From: Terriglobia bacterium
GTDB taxonomy: Bacteria > Acidobacteriota > Terriglobia > Bryobacterales > Bryobacteraceae
NCBI GenBank assembly: GCA_021325235.1
Contig: JAJPHN010000044.1
Span: 124,001-188,000, forward strand
Reading direction: 5' to 3'
DNA: 64,000 bases
Part shown: piece by piece, positions 28,004 to 36,338 of the stretch
How the letters are laid out: the number at the start of each line of letters is the position of its first letter
How positions within the stretch are numbered: the first letter of the stretch is position 1
Position numbers and translations under genes: made by a program
Notes under the pieces: model-generated
Database searches by the model: none
The model's input: only the letters and a program-made list of their open reading frames with translations
Told to the model about the DNA's origin: nothing

Positions 28004-28825
28004 TTAATTCCGAACGCCGACCTGCGACATGAGCCTGTCAGTGGCGGTGTAGGCTTCCCGCACCCACTCGACGATCTTGGCGGGCTCGGGCGAGTATTCG
28101 AGCTCGATGCTCACCGTTCCATCGAAGCCGTTGTCTTTCAGGGCCTGGAGATAGGGCGGAAAATCGACTACACCGCGCCCCGGCGGGAGATCGCCGTGCT
28201 TCTTGCCGTCGCAATCGGAGAGATGCACGTGCGCAATGCGGCCCTTCAGCTTCGCCAGTTCGGAAGGCGCATCGTTGGCGAGCGACAGGTGCGAAATATC
28301 GACATTGGCGCGGGCCGAAGGATGCTCGACGTCGCGCAAGAACTGAGACATGCGCTCGACGTTGTTCACCAGCGAGAGATGGAAAGGCTCCAGCTCAATG
28401 GCCAGCTCGAGGCCGAGTGAAGCGGCGTATTCGGCCAGCTCGCGCGTGTGTTCGACGGCCCATTTCCACTGATCGGCGGGCGCAATCACTTCCTGCTCCC
28501 AGATATATTCGCCGAGCACCAGCAGCATGTTGCGGCCCTCGAGCTCGTAGCAGAAATCGAGGTAGCTTTTTGCCCGGCGCACGTGAAATTCGCGCACCGG
28601 CTTGTTGAAATCCGCGATGCCGAGCGCGCAGCAGACAGTTGCGACAACCGGTAGCCGGTTGGCCTGCGCCGTGTCGCGAATCAGGCGGCGTTCTTTGGCG
28701 TCGATTTCCAGGGGATCGGCGAAGATGTCGACGGTATCAAAGCCGATTTGTTTCGTCAGTTCAATGCCGCGCGCGGTATCGACGGGGGTGCCGAGCCAGG
28801 CGGAGCTGATAAGGCCCAGTTTCAT
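28004..28825 (-). CDS. sugar phosphate isomerase/epimerase family TIM-barrel protein
   Basis: This 273-residue protein is of the xylose-isomerase-like TIM-barrel family with a well-preserved metal site: Glu in 'LAIELEPFHL', Asp-His in 'ANVDISHLSL', His in 'HVHLSDCDG' and Glu in 'VSIELEYSPEP'. I chose the ATG at 28825 because the protein then begins with the first barrel strand ('MKLGLISSAWLG'). An ATG at 28888 would add 21 unconserved residues and would overlap the candidate LacI operators. It is the first gene of the six-gene minus-strand operon and is divergent from the Gfo/Idh/MocA gene. Confidence 0.88.
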   Translation of the reverse strand: MKLGLISSAWLGTPVDTARGIELTKQIGFDTVDIFADPLEIDAKERRLIRDTAQANRLPVVATVCCALGIADFNKPVREFHVRRAKSYLDFCYELEGRNMLLVLGEYIWEQEVIAPADQWKWAVEHTRELAEYAASLGLELAIELEPFHLSLVNNVERMSQFLRDVEHPSARANVDISHLSLANDAPSELAKLKGRIAHVHLSDCDGKKHGDLPPGRGVVDFPPYLQALKDNGFDGTVSIELEYSPEPAKIVEWVREAYTATDRLMSQVGVRN

Positions 28826-28877
28826 TCGATTCAAGGCGCCGCCGGCAGGGGCGGCTAAACCCGCAGCGATAATATCA

Positions 28878-28908
28878 TAAACGTTCATCTGAGATCATGA
28901 AACGCTGA
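28878..28908. promoter_or_regulatory. candidate LacI-family operator sites
   Basis: In the divergent gap between the isomerase and oxidoreductase genes lie TAAACGTTCA (28878-28887, central AACGTT palindrome) and TGAAACGCTGA (28898-28908). Both resemble the TGAAACG-type half sites with a central CG that LacI/GalR regulators use, and a lacI gene is two genes downstream. Neither is a perfect palindrome, so this is a suggestion only. Confidence 0.3.
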
Positions 28909-30011
28909 TGGAAATTTCATTCGACTTCGATCTGAATCACTCAGCGCCGCAGGCGGTGCGCCGCGACTTCGGCATCGGTGCGGTTGGCGCTGGATTTATT
29001 ATGCGCGACGTGCAGATCCCGGCGTATCTCGACGCAGGCTTCCACGTGGCCGGCATCACGTCGCGAACGCCCGAGATTGCGCGCGAAGCGGCGGACCTGC
29101 GCGGTCTCGCGCGCGTGTACGACACGCTGGATCAGATGCTGGACGATCCGGCAATCGAGATTCTGGACATCGCCGTGCCGCCCGACCGGCAGCTGGCAAT
29201 TATCGAGCAGGCGCTCTCGCGCAAATCAAATCTAAAGGGCATTCTGGCGCAGAAACCGCTGGCGGTGAATTATGGCGATGCGGTGCGCATTGTTGAGCTG
29301 TGCGAAAAGCACCGGATGCCGCTGGCGGTGAATCAGAACATGCGCTACGACCAGTCGATGCGTGCTTTGAAGACGCTTCTCGAGCGCGGTGTGCTGGGTG
29401 AACCGGTGCTGGCGACGATTGAGATGCGCGCGGTACCACACTGGCAGGCATGGCTGCGTGAGTACGGCCGGCTCACGCTGCTCAATATGAGCATTCATCA
29501 CATCGATTCGTTCGAATATCTGTTTGGCGCGCCGGAGTCGATTTATGTGAGTGTTCGCAAGGACCCGCGCACTCACTTCGCACATACGGATGGTATCTGC
29601 CTCTACATCCTCGAATATGAGAACGGCCTGCGCGCCTCCGGCTGGGACGATGTCTGGGCCGGTCCGCGGACGAACGCCTACGACATGCAGCCGTACATCA
29701 AGTGGCGTGTGGAGGGAACGAAGGGTCTCGCGCAGGGCACGATTGGCTGGCCTGAATATCCGAATCGCGCGCCGAGCACGATCACGTTTATGAGTACGGA
29801 TTTCGGCGGGGCCTGGATTACTCCGCGCTGGAAGGAAGTATGGTTTCCGGACGCCTTTGCGGGTCCGATGGCGAGTCTGATGAACGCCATCGCCTGTAAC
29901 CGCGAGCCGCAGCCGAGCGGGCGCGAAAACCTGGTAACGATGGCGGTGGTGGAAGCCGGCTACCGGTCGATGCAGGAAAAGCGCGCCGTCAGGATTTCAG
30001 AGATTCGTTGA
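28908..30011 (+). CDS. Gfo/Idh/MocA family oxidoreductase
   Basis: This 367-residue NAD(P)-dependent sugar/cyclitol dehydrogenase is of the Gfo/Idh/MocA family. The N-terminal Rossmann fold shows 'GAVGAGFIMRDVQIPAYLDAG'. The conserved EKP-type motif appears as 'AQKPLAVNYGDA', with Gln in place of Glu and the catalytic Lys kept. 'NQNMRYDQSMRALKTLL' and 'NMSIHHIDSFEYLFG' are the usual substrate-binding segments of the C-terminal domain. It is followed by lacI with the stop and the possible TTG start overlapping. The divergent operon carries two TIM-barrel isomerases, a frequent partner type in sugar and inositol catabolism. Confidence 0.93.
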   Translation: MEISFDFDLNHSAPQAVRRDFGIGAVGAGFIMRDVQIPAYLDAGFHVAGITSRTPEIAREAADLRGLARVYDTLDQMLDDPAIEILDIAVPPDRQLAIIEQALSRKSNLKGILAQKPLAVNYGDAVRIVELCEKHRMPLAVNQNMRYDQSMRALKTLLERGVLGEPVLATIEMRAVPHWQAWLREYGRLTLLNMSIHHIDSFEYLFGAPESIYVSVRKDPRTHFAHTDGICLYILEYENGLRASGWDDVWAGPRTNAYDMQPYIKWRVEGTKGLAQGTIGWPEYPNRAPSTITFMSTDFGGAWITPRWKEVWFPDAFAGPMASLMNAIACNREPQPSGRENLVTMAVVEAGYRSMQEKRAVRISEIR

Positions 30012-30013
30012 GA

Positions 30014-31066
30014 ATGCGCAGTCGCTCCTCTGCTCCCACGATGAAGGATATTGCGCGGCGAGCGCACGTGTCGATCGGAACCGTTTCGCGCGTGCTGAAT
30101 GGTCACGCCGATGTGGATCCGTTGCTGCGAGAGCGTGTTCAGTCCACGGCGCGCAAGATGGGCTACCGCCTGAATGAACGTACGCGCGCCACGGTGCAGG
30201 CCAAATCGCGCATGATCGGGCTGATTCTGTGCAATGATTTCTGGCTGAGCGCGGCCCAGTCGCTGCTTCTGCTGGGAATCGAAGAACACTGCTCGGCGGA
30301 GGGCTACTACGTGCTCTTTGCGCGCCATCAGTTCGATTCTGACGAAAGGAAGCTGGCGCTCCCGGCTGTCATCCGTACACCCGGACTTGCGGATTGCGTC
30401 ATTCTGGTCGGCCGGCTCGAAGAGAAGGTGCTGAAGACCTTCGACCGCGATGGGCTCAGTTACGTGTTTCTGGCGAATCATGCGGAAGAAAGCGGCGATG
30501 CTTCGCGGCACCCGGTGCGTTACGACGACGAGAACGGCGCATACGAGGCGACCTGTTATTTGGCGCAGCTCGGGCATCGTGACATCTGGTATCTCGGAGA
30601 CGACTCGCGCTTCTGGCAAAGGACGCGTTATCGCGGATATCTGCGCGCCATGGGGGAACTCAAACTCGAGCCGCGCGCGCACACAATCGCCTTATCCGAT
30701 GACGAATTCGAGAACGGACACTCTGCCGTATCGTACATACTGGAGCAGCAGTGGCCCGTGACGGCCATTGTAGCCGCATCGGACGAGCTGGCATTTGGTG
30801 TTCGGGAGGGTCTGCGCCAGCACCGGAAGGAAGTTCCAAAGGATGTCAGCCTGATTGGTTTTGAGAATCAGACGGGGCACTCGCGGGGATCGAACCTGAC
30901 CAGCGTTTCGGTTGACATGATTGAAGTCGGACGCCAGCTGGCCAAAGAAGCGATCGCACGAAGCGAGGCGGAAGAGCCATTCTCGAGAGACGTGCTCGTT
31001 CCGGCATCTTTCATCAAGCGCAGCACTTGCCGCCCGCTGAGAAAAGAAGAACACATGCTGCTATGA
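30014..31066 (+). CDS. LacI family transcriptional regulator
   Basis: This LacI/GalR-type repressor has about 350 residues. The helix-turn-helix is at residues 9-30 ('MKDIARRAHVSIGTVSRVLN'), the hinge helix follows ('VQSTARKMGYRLN'), and a periplasmic-binding-protein-like effector domain ends with 'VLVPASFIKRSTCRPL'. The start is either the ATG at 30014 or the TTG at 30008, which overlaps the stop of the oxidoreductase. It probably controls the divergent sugar-oxidation genes in response to a sugar ligand, and candidate operators are in the gap at 28878-28908. It is convergent with the ABC exporter, with 6 bases between them. Confidence 0.93.
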   Translation: MRSRSSAPTMKDIARRAHVSIGTVSRVLNGHADVDPLLRERVQSTARKMGYRLNERTRATVQAKSRMIGLILCNDFWLSAAQSLLLLGIEEHCSAEGYYVLFARHQFDSDERKLALPAVIRTPGLADCVILVGRLEEKVLKTFDRDGLSYVFLANHAEESGDASRHPVRYDDENGAYEATCYLAQLGHRDIWYLGDDSRFWQRTRYRGYLRAMGELKLEPRAHTIALSDDEFENGHSAVSYILEQQWPVTAIVAASDELAFGVREGLRQHRKEVPKDVSLIGFENQTGHSRGSNLTSVSVDMIEVGRQLAKEAIARSEAEEPFSRDVLVPASFIKRSTCRPLRKEEHMLL

Positions 31067-31072
31067 CGGGGC

Positions 31073-32908
31073 CTAGCTCGCCAGCTGCAGCATTTCCTCC
31101 TGGCTGTCGTAGCTCTGGTCGGTGATTACATCGTGATCGCGATCGCCGTGCAGCTCATGAAGACGCCGATAGGTGGGGCTGCGGTGCCACAGTTCCTGGT
31201 GAGTGCCAACTGCTTCGATGCCACCATTGGCGAAGACTACGACCAGATCGGCGTGACGTACGGTCGAGAGCCGGTGGGCAATGATGAAACAGGTGCGGCC
31301 GCGGGCGGCGCGTTCGATAGCCTGCTGGATCAGATGTTCGCTTTCGGTATCCAGATGGCTGGTCGCCTCATCCAGCACGAGGATGGAAGGATTGCGCAGC
31401 AGGGCACGAGCGATTCCGATACGCTGGCGTTCGCCTCCGGAAAGCCGCAGACCGCGCTCGCCGACAACCGTATCGTAGCCGAGCTCCATGCCCTCGATGA
31501 AATCGTGGGCCAGGGCCATGCGAGCGGCGGCTTCGATTTCGGCACGAGTTGCCTGCGGGGATCCATAGGCTATGTTCTCGGCCACGGTCCGGGAAAACAG
31601 ATCAACTTCCTGCGGCACGGTAGCAATTCGTCCGCGAAGATCGCTCTGGGCAGCATCGCGAATATTTACGCCGTTGAGGAAGATGCCACCGCGCTGTGGA
31701 TCGTAGCAGCGCAGCAGCAGGTTGATCAGTGTACTCTTGCCGGTTCCGCTGCGGCCGATCAGAGCCACCGTCGCGCCTGCAGGGACGCGGAAATTCACGT
31801 CGTCCAGAGTGTACGCGTCGCTGCCCGGATAGCGGAAGGAAACATGGCGCAGTTCGATTGCGGCATCGCCCTCCGGAATCAAAGCCGGACTGGCTGAGTC
31901 CTTCAGAGCGGGCTGGCGATCGTAGATCTCGAAGAGCGCTTCCGCCCGAGCCAGGTTGCGGCGCAGTTTCGGTAACAGGATCGAAAGCTGGCCCATAGGC
32001 CCGAAAAGCATGTCCTGCAGGGCAATGAACAGCACGTATTCACCGACGCTGCAACGGTGCTGCAGAACGAAATAGCCGCCCAGACCAATGACGGTGACCC
32101 GTCCGAGAGTGGCAATCAGAGTCTGTAGATTTTCGATCGTCGCCCAGTTGCGCTCGGCGCGGAACTGCGGAATGCGCGCGCGGCCGAGCAGAAAACGCTG
32201 CAGCGAAGCCTCGCGATGCTCCTGTGAGAATTTTTTGACCGTCGCCGAATTACCGGCAATGTCGTAGCATTCTTTGCTGACCGTCTCGAAGCCGCGGCTG
32301 ACTTCCTGCTCCCTTTCGTGCATTCCGGCCGAAAAGCGCCCCACGATCAGGAGGTAAATCGGCAACGGCAGGAACACCGTGAGGGCGATCATCCAGCTCT
32401 TCAGTAAGAGGGAGGCGAAAACGCCCAGGAAGACGATCAGCGGGGGGACCAGGTTCTGACCAAGAATCTCGTAGAGGATGACGAAGATCGCTGTGCCGCC
32501 GCGGTCCAGGTTGCCGATGATCTGGCCACTGTTGCTGCGGTTGAGGGTGCTCATGTCCCAGTTCAGGAAGTTTTCGAAAGCGGCGCTCTTGATCTCGTCT
32601 TCAATTCCGGCGATTGTTTTGAACAGGCGGTAGTTATAGAAGGATCGGAGAGCGCGGGCGGTAGCAACCGAGACGAAGATCGCAGCCAGCGAACTGAAGA
32701 GCATGGGCAAAGCGAACGCTCGTACACCCGAAACGGCGCGCACGATGCCGTCGATAAGCCGCTGAGTGAAGAAGGGGATGGCGATGTCAAGCGACGACGT
32801 CACCAGAATGAGGCCAAGCAGAAAGGCCGTTGTGGGCAGCTTGCGCCGCAGCAGCGCTAAGACCCTGAGTGTAGGGGAGGGCGTCTGGTCGAGCCCGTTG
32901 TTCTCCAT
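31073..32908 (-). CDS. ABC transporter, fused permease-ATPase (exporter type)
   Basis: This 611-residue half-transporter is of the MsbA/LmrA type. Six membrane helices fill the N-terminal half ('TTAFLLGLILVTSSLDIAIPFF' is the first). The ATPase domain has the Walker A 'GRSGTGKST', Q-loop 'VPQEVDLFSRTVAENIAYG', signature 'LSGGERQRIGIARALLRNP', Walker B 'ILVLDEATSHLD' and switch His 'IIAHRLSTVRHAD', all intact. It would act as a homodimer. There is no peptidase domain at the N-terminus. The substrate is unknown; lipid, peptide and drug exporters all share this layout. It lies 53 bases downstream of the PBP1A gene on the same strand. Confidence 0.94.
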   Translation of the reverse strand: MENNGLDQTPSPTLRVLALLRRKLPTTAFLLGLILVTSSLDIAIPFFTQRLIDGIVRAVSGVRAFALPMLFSSLAAIFVSVATARALRSFYNYRLFKTIAGIEDEIKSAAFENFLNWDMSTLNRSNSGQIIGNLDRGGTAIFVILYEILGQNLVPPLIVFLGVFASLLLKSWMIALTVFLPLPIYLLIVGRFSAGMHEREQEVSRGFETVSKECYDIAGNSATVKKFSQEHREASLQRFLLGRARIPQFRAERNWATIENLQTLIATLGRVTVIGLGGYFVLQHRCSVGEYVLFIALQDMLFGPMGQLSILLPKLRRNLARAEALFEIYDRQPALKDSASPALIPEGDAAIELRHVSFRYPGSDAYTLDDVNFRVPAGATVALIGRSGTGKSTLINLLLRCYDPQRGGIFLNGVNIRDAAQSDLRGRIATVPQEVDLFSRTVAENIAYGSPQATRAEIEAAARMALAHDFIEGMELGYDTVVGERGLRLSGGERQRIGIARALLRNPSILVLDEATSHLDTESEHLIQQAIERAARGRTCFIIAHRLSTVRHADLVVVFANGGIEAVGTHQELWHRSPTYRRLHELHGDRDHDVITDQSYDSQEEMLQLAS

Positions 32909-32961
32909 TCTGTGTCTGTAAAAGATACGGGGTTCGGAGCCGGATTTTGTCTCAAGGTTTT

Positions 32962-35595
32962 TTACTGCGGAGCGGTGCTGCCGGTGTTGGCGGTGTCGGT
33001 GGATTTATCGCGATCCTTCTTGCCGCCGAACAGCCGGTGCCAGAAGCCGTGTTTCTTTTTCTCCTCGGGCTGTGGCGCGGCTGGTGTCCCGGGAGCCGGC
33101 TGATTCGGCACGGCCGTCGGAGGGGCTGCGGGGTTCGTGGCGGGCGGAGCCACCGGAGGCAACACCAGTTCCCGATGAACCCCGATATGAAACATCTTCT
33201 GGAATAGATTGGCGGAGGGGCCCTCGGGGTGATCGCAGGTGGCGGCGGGAACGGTGCCGTCAATAAACAGGGCCTGGTAATCGTCCGGACAGCTCTCGTC
33301 GGCTGGTAGATTGGTTGCCTTGTCGACCTTCACCGAAACAACTCCCTGAACCGAGGGGAAGGGCTGCATCTCGTGATAGCGGCGTAGCTTTTGCGCCCGC
33401 AGCATGAAATCGGTCCAGATCGGGGCAGCGGCTTTAGCGCCCTCCAGCTTGATATCGCTGTAGTCGTCGTTGCCAACCCAGACAATGCATAGCAGATTGG
33501 ACGTATAGCCGGCGAACCAGGCATCGTGCGACGTGCCGGTCTTGCCTGCGGCCGGGGCACTGAAGCGTGCGCGAACAGCGGCGGCGGTGCCGTTATCGAG
33601 TACGGCGCCGAGCATGTCCGTGATCACGGAAGCGACGCGCGGGTCGAGTACGTTCGTTTTTTCCTCGGTGGTCTGGTCCATCGGTTCGCCTGCGGCGCTG
33701 CGGATGCTCCGAATGAAAACCGCAGGCTGGCGCACGCCGCCGTTAGCGAAAACCGTGTAGGCTTCCGACATCTCGAGCGGGGTGGCATCGTAAGTACCGA
33801 TGGCCATGGAGGGCGTGGGCTTGACATCTGTAACGCCCGCGGCTTGCGCGAGTTGCACTACCTTGTCATAGCCGAGCATCTCGGCCAGGCGCACGGTAGC
33901 GGTGTTGATCGAATGAGCCAGGGCGTACCGGAGAGGCACCTGGCCGGTGCTCTCGGCCGGATCGAAGTTATGCGGCGTGTAGGGTTTGCCGCCGGGATTC
34001 TGGAATGTGCCCTCGCTGGCGTCGATGAGAGTGAGCTGGGTGAAGGCTTTCGCCGGGTCTCCGGTGAGACCGGTATTAATCGCTGTTGCGTAAACGAATG
34101 GCTTAAAAATGGAACCGGTCGGGCGTTTGGCCAATGCGTGATTGAGCTGGCTGGCAGCATAGTCGCGGCCGCCCGCCAGAGCGAGCACCTCGCCGGTATG
34201 CGGATCGAGCGCGATCAGCGCGACCTGCGGCATCGGGCCAGGCTGAATCTCGGTCTTCACTACGGCATTCCTGCCTTTGCCCTGGCGAGTTTTGCGGGTC
34301 CGGCGGCGCTCGATGAGAGCATCGACCTGCTTCATACCGCTCTCGACAGCTTCGGTGGCGGCGCGCTGCAGCTGGCGATCGAGCGAAGTGTAAACGCGCA
34401 TGCCGGAATTGTCGAGCTCCGCCTCGTCATACTCCGAGAGCAGGCGGTCGCGCACGATATCGACAAAGTAAGGCGCATCCTCGGCTTCCACACTGGGCGG
34501 CGCAAGGCGCAGGGGTGTTGCTTCGGCGCGTTCCAGTGTCGCCTGGTCGATGATGTGGTTGTCGTACATCGCGCGCAGGACGATATTGCGACGCTTGATC
34601 GCGCGCGCCGGATGCCGCAGTGGCGAGAAGTAGGTTGGGCCATTTACGAGTCCGGCCAGCAGGGCTGCTTCCGGCAGATTGAGATTTCTGATGTCCTTGC
34701 CGAAGTAGGCCTGGGCCGCTTCTCCGAAGCCACGAATATTGAAGGAGCCGTGCTGCCCGAGGTCAACCTGATTCACATAGATTTCGAGTATCTGCTCTTT
34801 CGTGAAGCGATGCTCGAGAATGAGCGCAATCATCATTTCGGCCAGTTTGCGTTTTACGCTTCGCTCGTTGGAGAGAAAGAAGCCGCGGGCCATCTGCATG
34901 GTCAGAGTGGAGCCCCCCTGGATCCGGCGATGATGGAAAACCGGTGCGAGGAGGCCTTCTACCAGGCGGACGTAATTGATGCCGCTATGTTCGAAAAAGC
35001 GCCGGTCTTCGACCGAGATGATGGCGTTGATGACGAGAGGCGGAATTTCTGAATATTTGAGCAATCGGCGCTTAGAACGCTGCTTCGCGTCGAACAGACC
35101 CGTGACGAGCGCGGGTTCGAGTTCGTAAGACGAGAGCGACTGACCGTGATCGTCGGTTATCGACTCAATTTCTCCGCCGCTGATCCGAATTGTGGCATTC
35201 TTGCCGGGATAGTAGCTGCCCGATCCCGGATATATGTGCAGGACGTTCCCGCGCAGCGAATATGTTCCAACACCGGTATTACTTTGAGCTGAACCCGGTA
35301 GATAACCAGAAGCGCGCAGTTCCGCAACGATACCCGCTGCCGTGCGCTCGTCGCCCGCTTCCACTACATCTCCCGTCGCGTAAATTTTGGCCGGATTGTC
35401 GAAAATAGGCCGGCGAATGCGGTCGTCTACAATGTGCATGTACTTCAGATAGAAGTACGTGAACACGATGCCGAACAGAATCGCTCCGCAGGCCACCACG
35501 CCGAGCAATATCAGCACGGCCGGGTGCTTGATCTGCAGGCGAATGGCGCGCTTTGAACGGGGCGGCGCGGGCTTGGTGGTAACGGGCACGAACAC
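32962..35595 (-). CDS. mrcA: penicillin-binding protein 1A (bifunctional peptidoglycan synthase)
   Basis: This 877-residue class A PBP has one N-terminal membrane anchor (residues 26-50). The glycosyltransferase domain shows catalytic 'EDRRFFEHSG' (Glu196), 'GGSTLTMQMARGFF' and 'TKEQILEIYVNQVDLG'. The transpeptidase domain has SxxK in 'GSIFKPF' near residue 495, SxN in 'HSINTA' and KTG in 'KTGTSHDAWF' near residue 685. The C-terminus is an Ala/Pro-rich linker followed by a Lys-rich tail ('EEKKKHGFWHRLFGGKK'), an unusual cytoplasm-like composition on a periplasmic end. The start is GTG at 35595 or GTG two codons later. Confidence 0.94.
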   Translation of the reverse strand: MFVPVTTKPAPPRSKRAIRLQIKHPAVLILLGVVACGAILFGIVFTYFYLKYMHIVDDRIRRPIFDNPAKIYATGDVVEAGDERTAAGIVAELRASGYLPGSAQSNTGVGTYSLRGNVLHIYPGSGSYYPGKNATIRISGGEIESITDDHGQSLSSYELEPALVTGLFDAKQRSKRRLLKYSEIPPLVINAIISVEDRRFFEHSGINYVRLVEGLLAPVFHHRRIQGGSTLTMQMARGFFLSNERSVKRKLAEMMIALILEHRFTKEQILEIYVNQVDLGQHGSFNIRGFGEAAQAYFGKDIRNLNLPEAALLAGLVNGPTYFSPLRHPARAIKRRNIVLRAMYDNHIIDQATLERAEATPLRLAPPSVEAEDAPYFVDIVRDRLLSEYDEAELDNSGMRVYTSLDRQLQRAATEAVESGMKQVDALIERRRTRKTRQGKGRNAVVKTEIQPGPMPQVALIALDPHTGEVLALAGGRDYAASQLNHALAKRPTGSIFKPFVYATAINTGLTGDPAKAFTQLTLIDASEGTFQNPGGKPYTPHNFDPAESTGQVPLRYALAHSINTATVRLAEMLGYDKVVQLAQAAGVTDVKPTPSMAIGTYDATPLEMSEAYTVFANGGVRQPAVFIRSIRSAAGEPMDQTTEEKTNVLDPRVASVITDMLGAVLDNGTAAAVRARFSAPAAGKTGTSHDAWFAGYTSNLLCIVWVGNDDYSDIKLEGAKAAAPIWTDFMLRAQKLRRYHEMQPFPSVQGVVSVKVDKATNLPADESCPDDYQALFIDGTVPAATCDHPEGPSANLFQKMFHIGVHRELVLPPVAPPATNPAAPPTAVPNQPAPGTPAAPQPEEKKKHGFWHRLFGGKKDRDKSTDTANTGSTAPQ

Positions 35596-35629
35596 TTAAA
35601 GGATAACGAGACAGGACTGGCTGACCAGC

Positions 35630-35830
35630 GTGACGGAACGGCGCATTATCGGGTTTCATCGCGATGAGCAGGGCGATTGGGTGGCCGACCTGGAATGCGG
35701 CCATACGCGGCATGTGCGCCATAATCCGCCGTGGGAGGAGAGACCGTGGGTCGAAACGGAAGAGGGGCGCGCGCGATTTCTGGGCTATGCGGTGCGCTGC
35801 AGGGAATGTGAGGAGAACAGTTCGGAGTAG
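35630..35830 (+). CDS. DUF3565 domain protein (small zinc-ribbon-like)
   Basis: This 66-residue protein matches DUF3565. Typical segments are 'IIGFHRDEQGDWVADLECGHTRHVRH' and a C-terminal 'RCRECE'. The CGH...CxxC arrangement probably holds a zinc ion. The function is unknown. It begins with GTG at 35630, divergent from the PBP1A gene, and an 82-base gap separates it from the next gene. Confidence 0.85.
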   Translation: MTERRIIGFHRDEQGDWVADLECGHTRHVRHNPPWEERPWVETEEGRARFLGYAVRCRECEENSSE

Positions 35831-35912
35831 GCGCCGGGAAGCTTCGTCAAATTTTAAGGCGTCGTCGATTCAGGCTCTGCTCGTTCGACACCATAGCGAA
35901 ACGAGGAATCTC

Positions 35913-36338
35913 ATGCCGACAAGCAAAATGCCTGACAGCACTGATCGTATTGGAGCGCAATCGAGCAAAGGACGGCGCTGGACCGGCCGCGTCCTGAGCG
36001 CCGTGGCGATCCTGTTCCTGGCTATGGACGCGATGTTCAAGTTCATCAGACCTGCGCCGGTCGTACAGAGCTTTGAAAGACTCGGATATCCGCTCACGAC
36101 CGCCATAGCTCTGGGGACACTGCTGCTCACATGTACCATCCTGTATGCGATACCGCGCACGACCACGCTTGGAGCCGCTCTGCTTACGGGCTATCTGGGC
36201 GGCGCGGTCTCGGCACACCTGCGCGTCGGTGACCCGCTGTTTTCACACGTGCTGTTTCCGGTGTACCTGGGCGCGATGCTCTGGGGCGGTCTGTATCTGC
36301 GTGACGCGCGTTTTAGAGCGATGCTTCGAAGCTATTGA
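35913..36338 (+). CDS. DoxX-like membrane protein
   Basis: This 141-residue protein has four predicted membrane helices, matching the DoxX-like (DoxX_2) family. Segments are 'VLSAVAILFLAMDAMFKFI', 'LTTAIALGTLLLTCTILYAI', 'TTLGAALLTGYLGGAVSAHL' and 'HVLFPVYLGAMLWGGLYL'. Conserved features are the Asp/Lys pair in the first helix region, 'GYLGGAVSAHLRVGDP' and 'PVYLGAMLW'. I chose the ATG at 35913 because GAGGA lies 5 bases upstream. The frame is open further upstream, but only across the DUF3565 gene. It overlaps the end of the convergent dehydratase gene by 7 bases. The role is unknown. Confidence 0.88.
   Translation: MPTSKMPDSTDRIGAQSSKGRRWTGRVLSAVAILFLAMDAMFKFIRPAPVVQSFERLGYPLTTAIALGTLLLTCTILYAIPRTTTLGAALLTGYLGGAVSAHLRVGDPLFSHVLFPVYLGAMLWGGLYLRDARFRAMLRSY

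Noticed and set aside
28826-28888. Longer start for the TIM-barrel isomerase gene
   Set aside because: The extra 21 residues are unlike the family and would place the start within the candidate operator region.
33526-35052. 508-codon open frame on the plus strand opposite the PBP1A gene
   Set aside because: Antisense to a gene with intact catalytic motifs. The frame is open only because of third-position GC bias.
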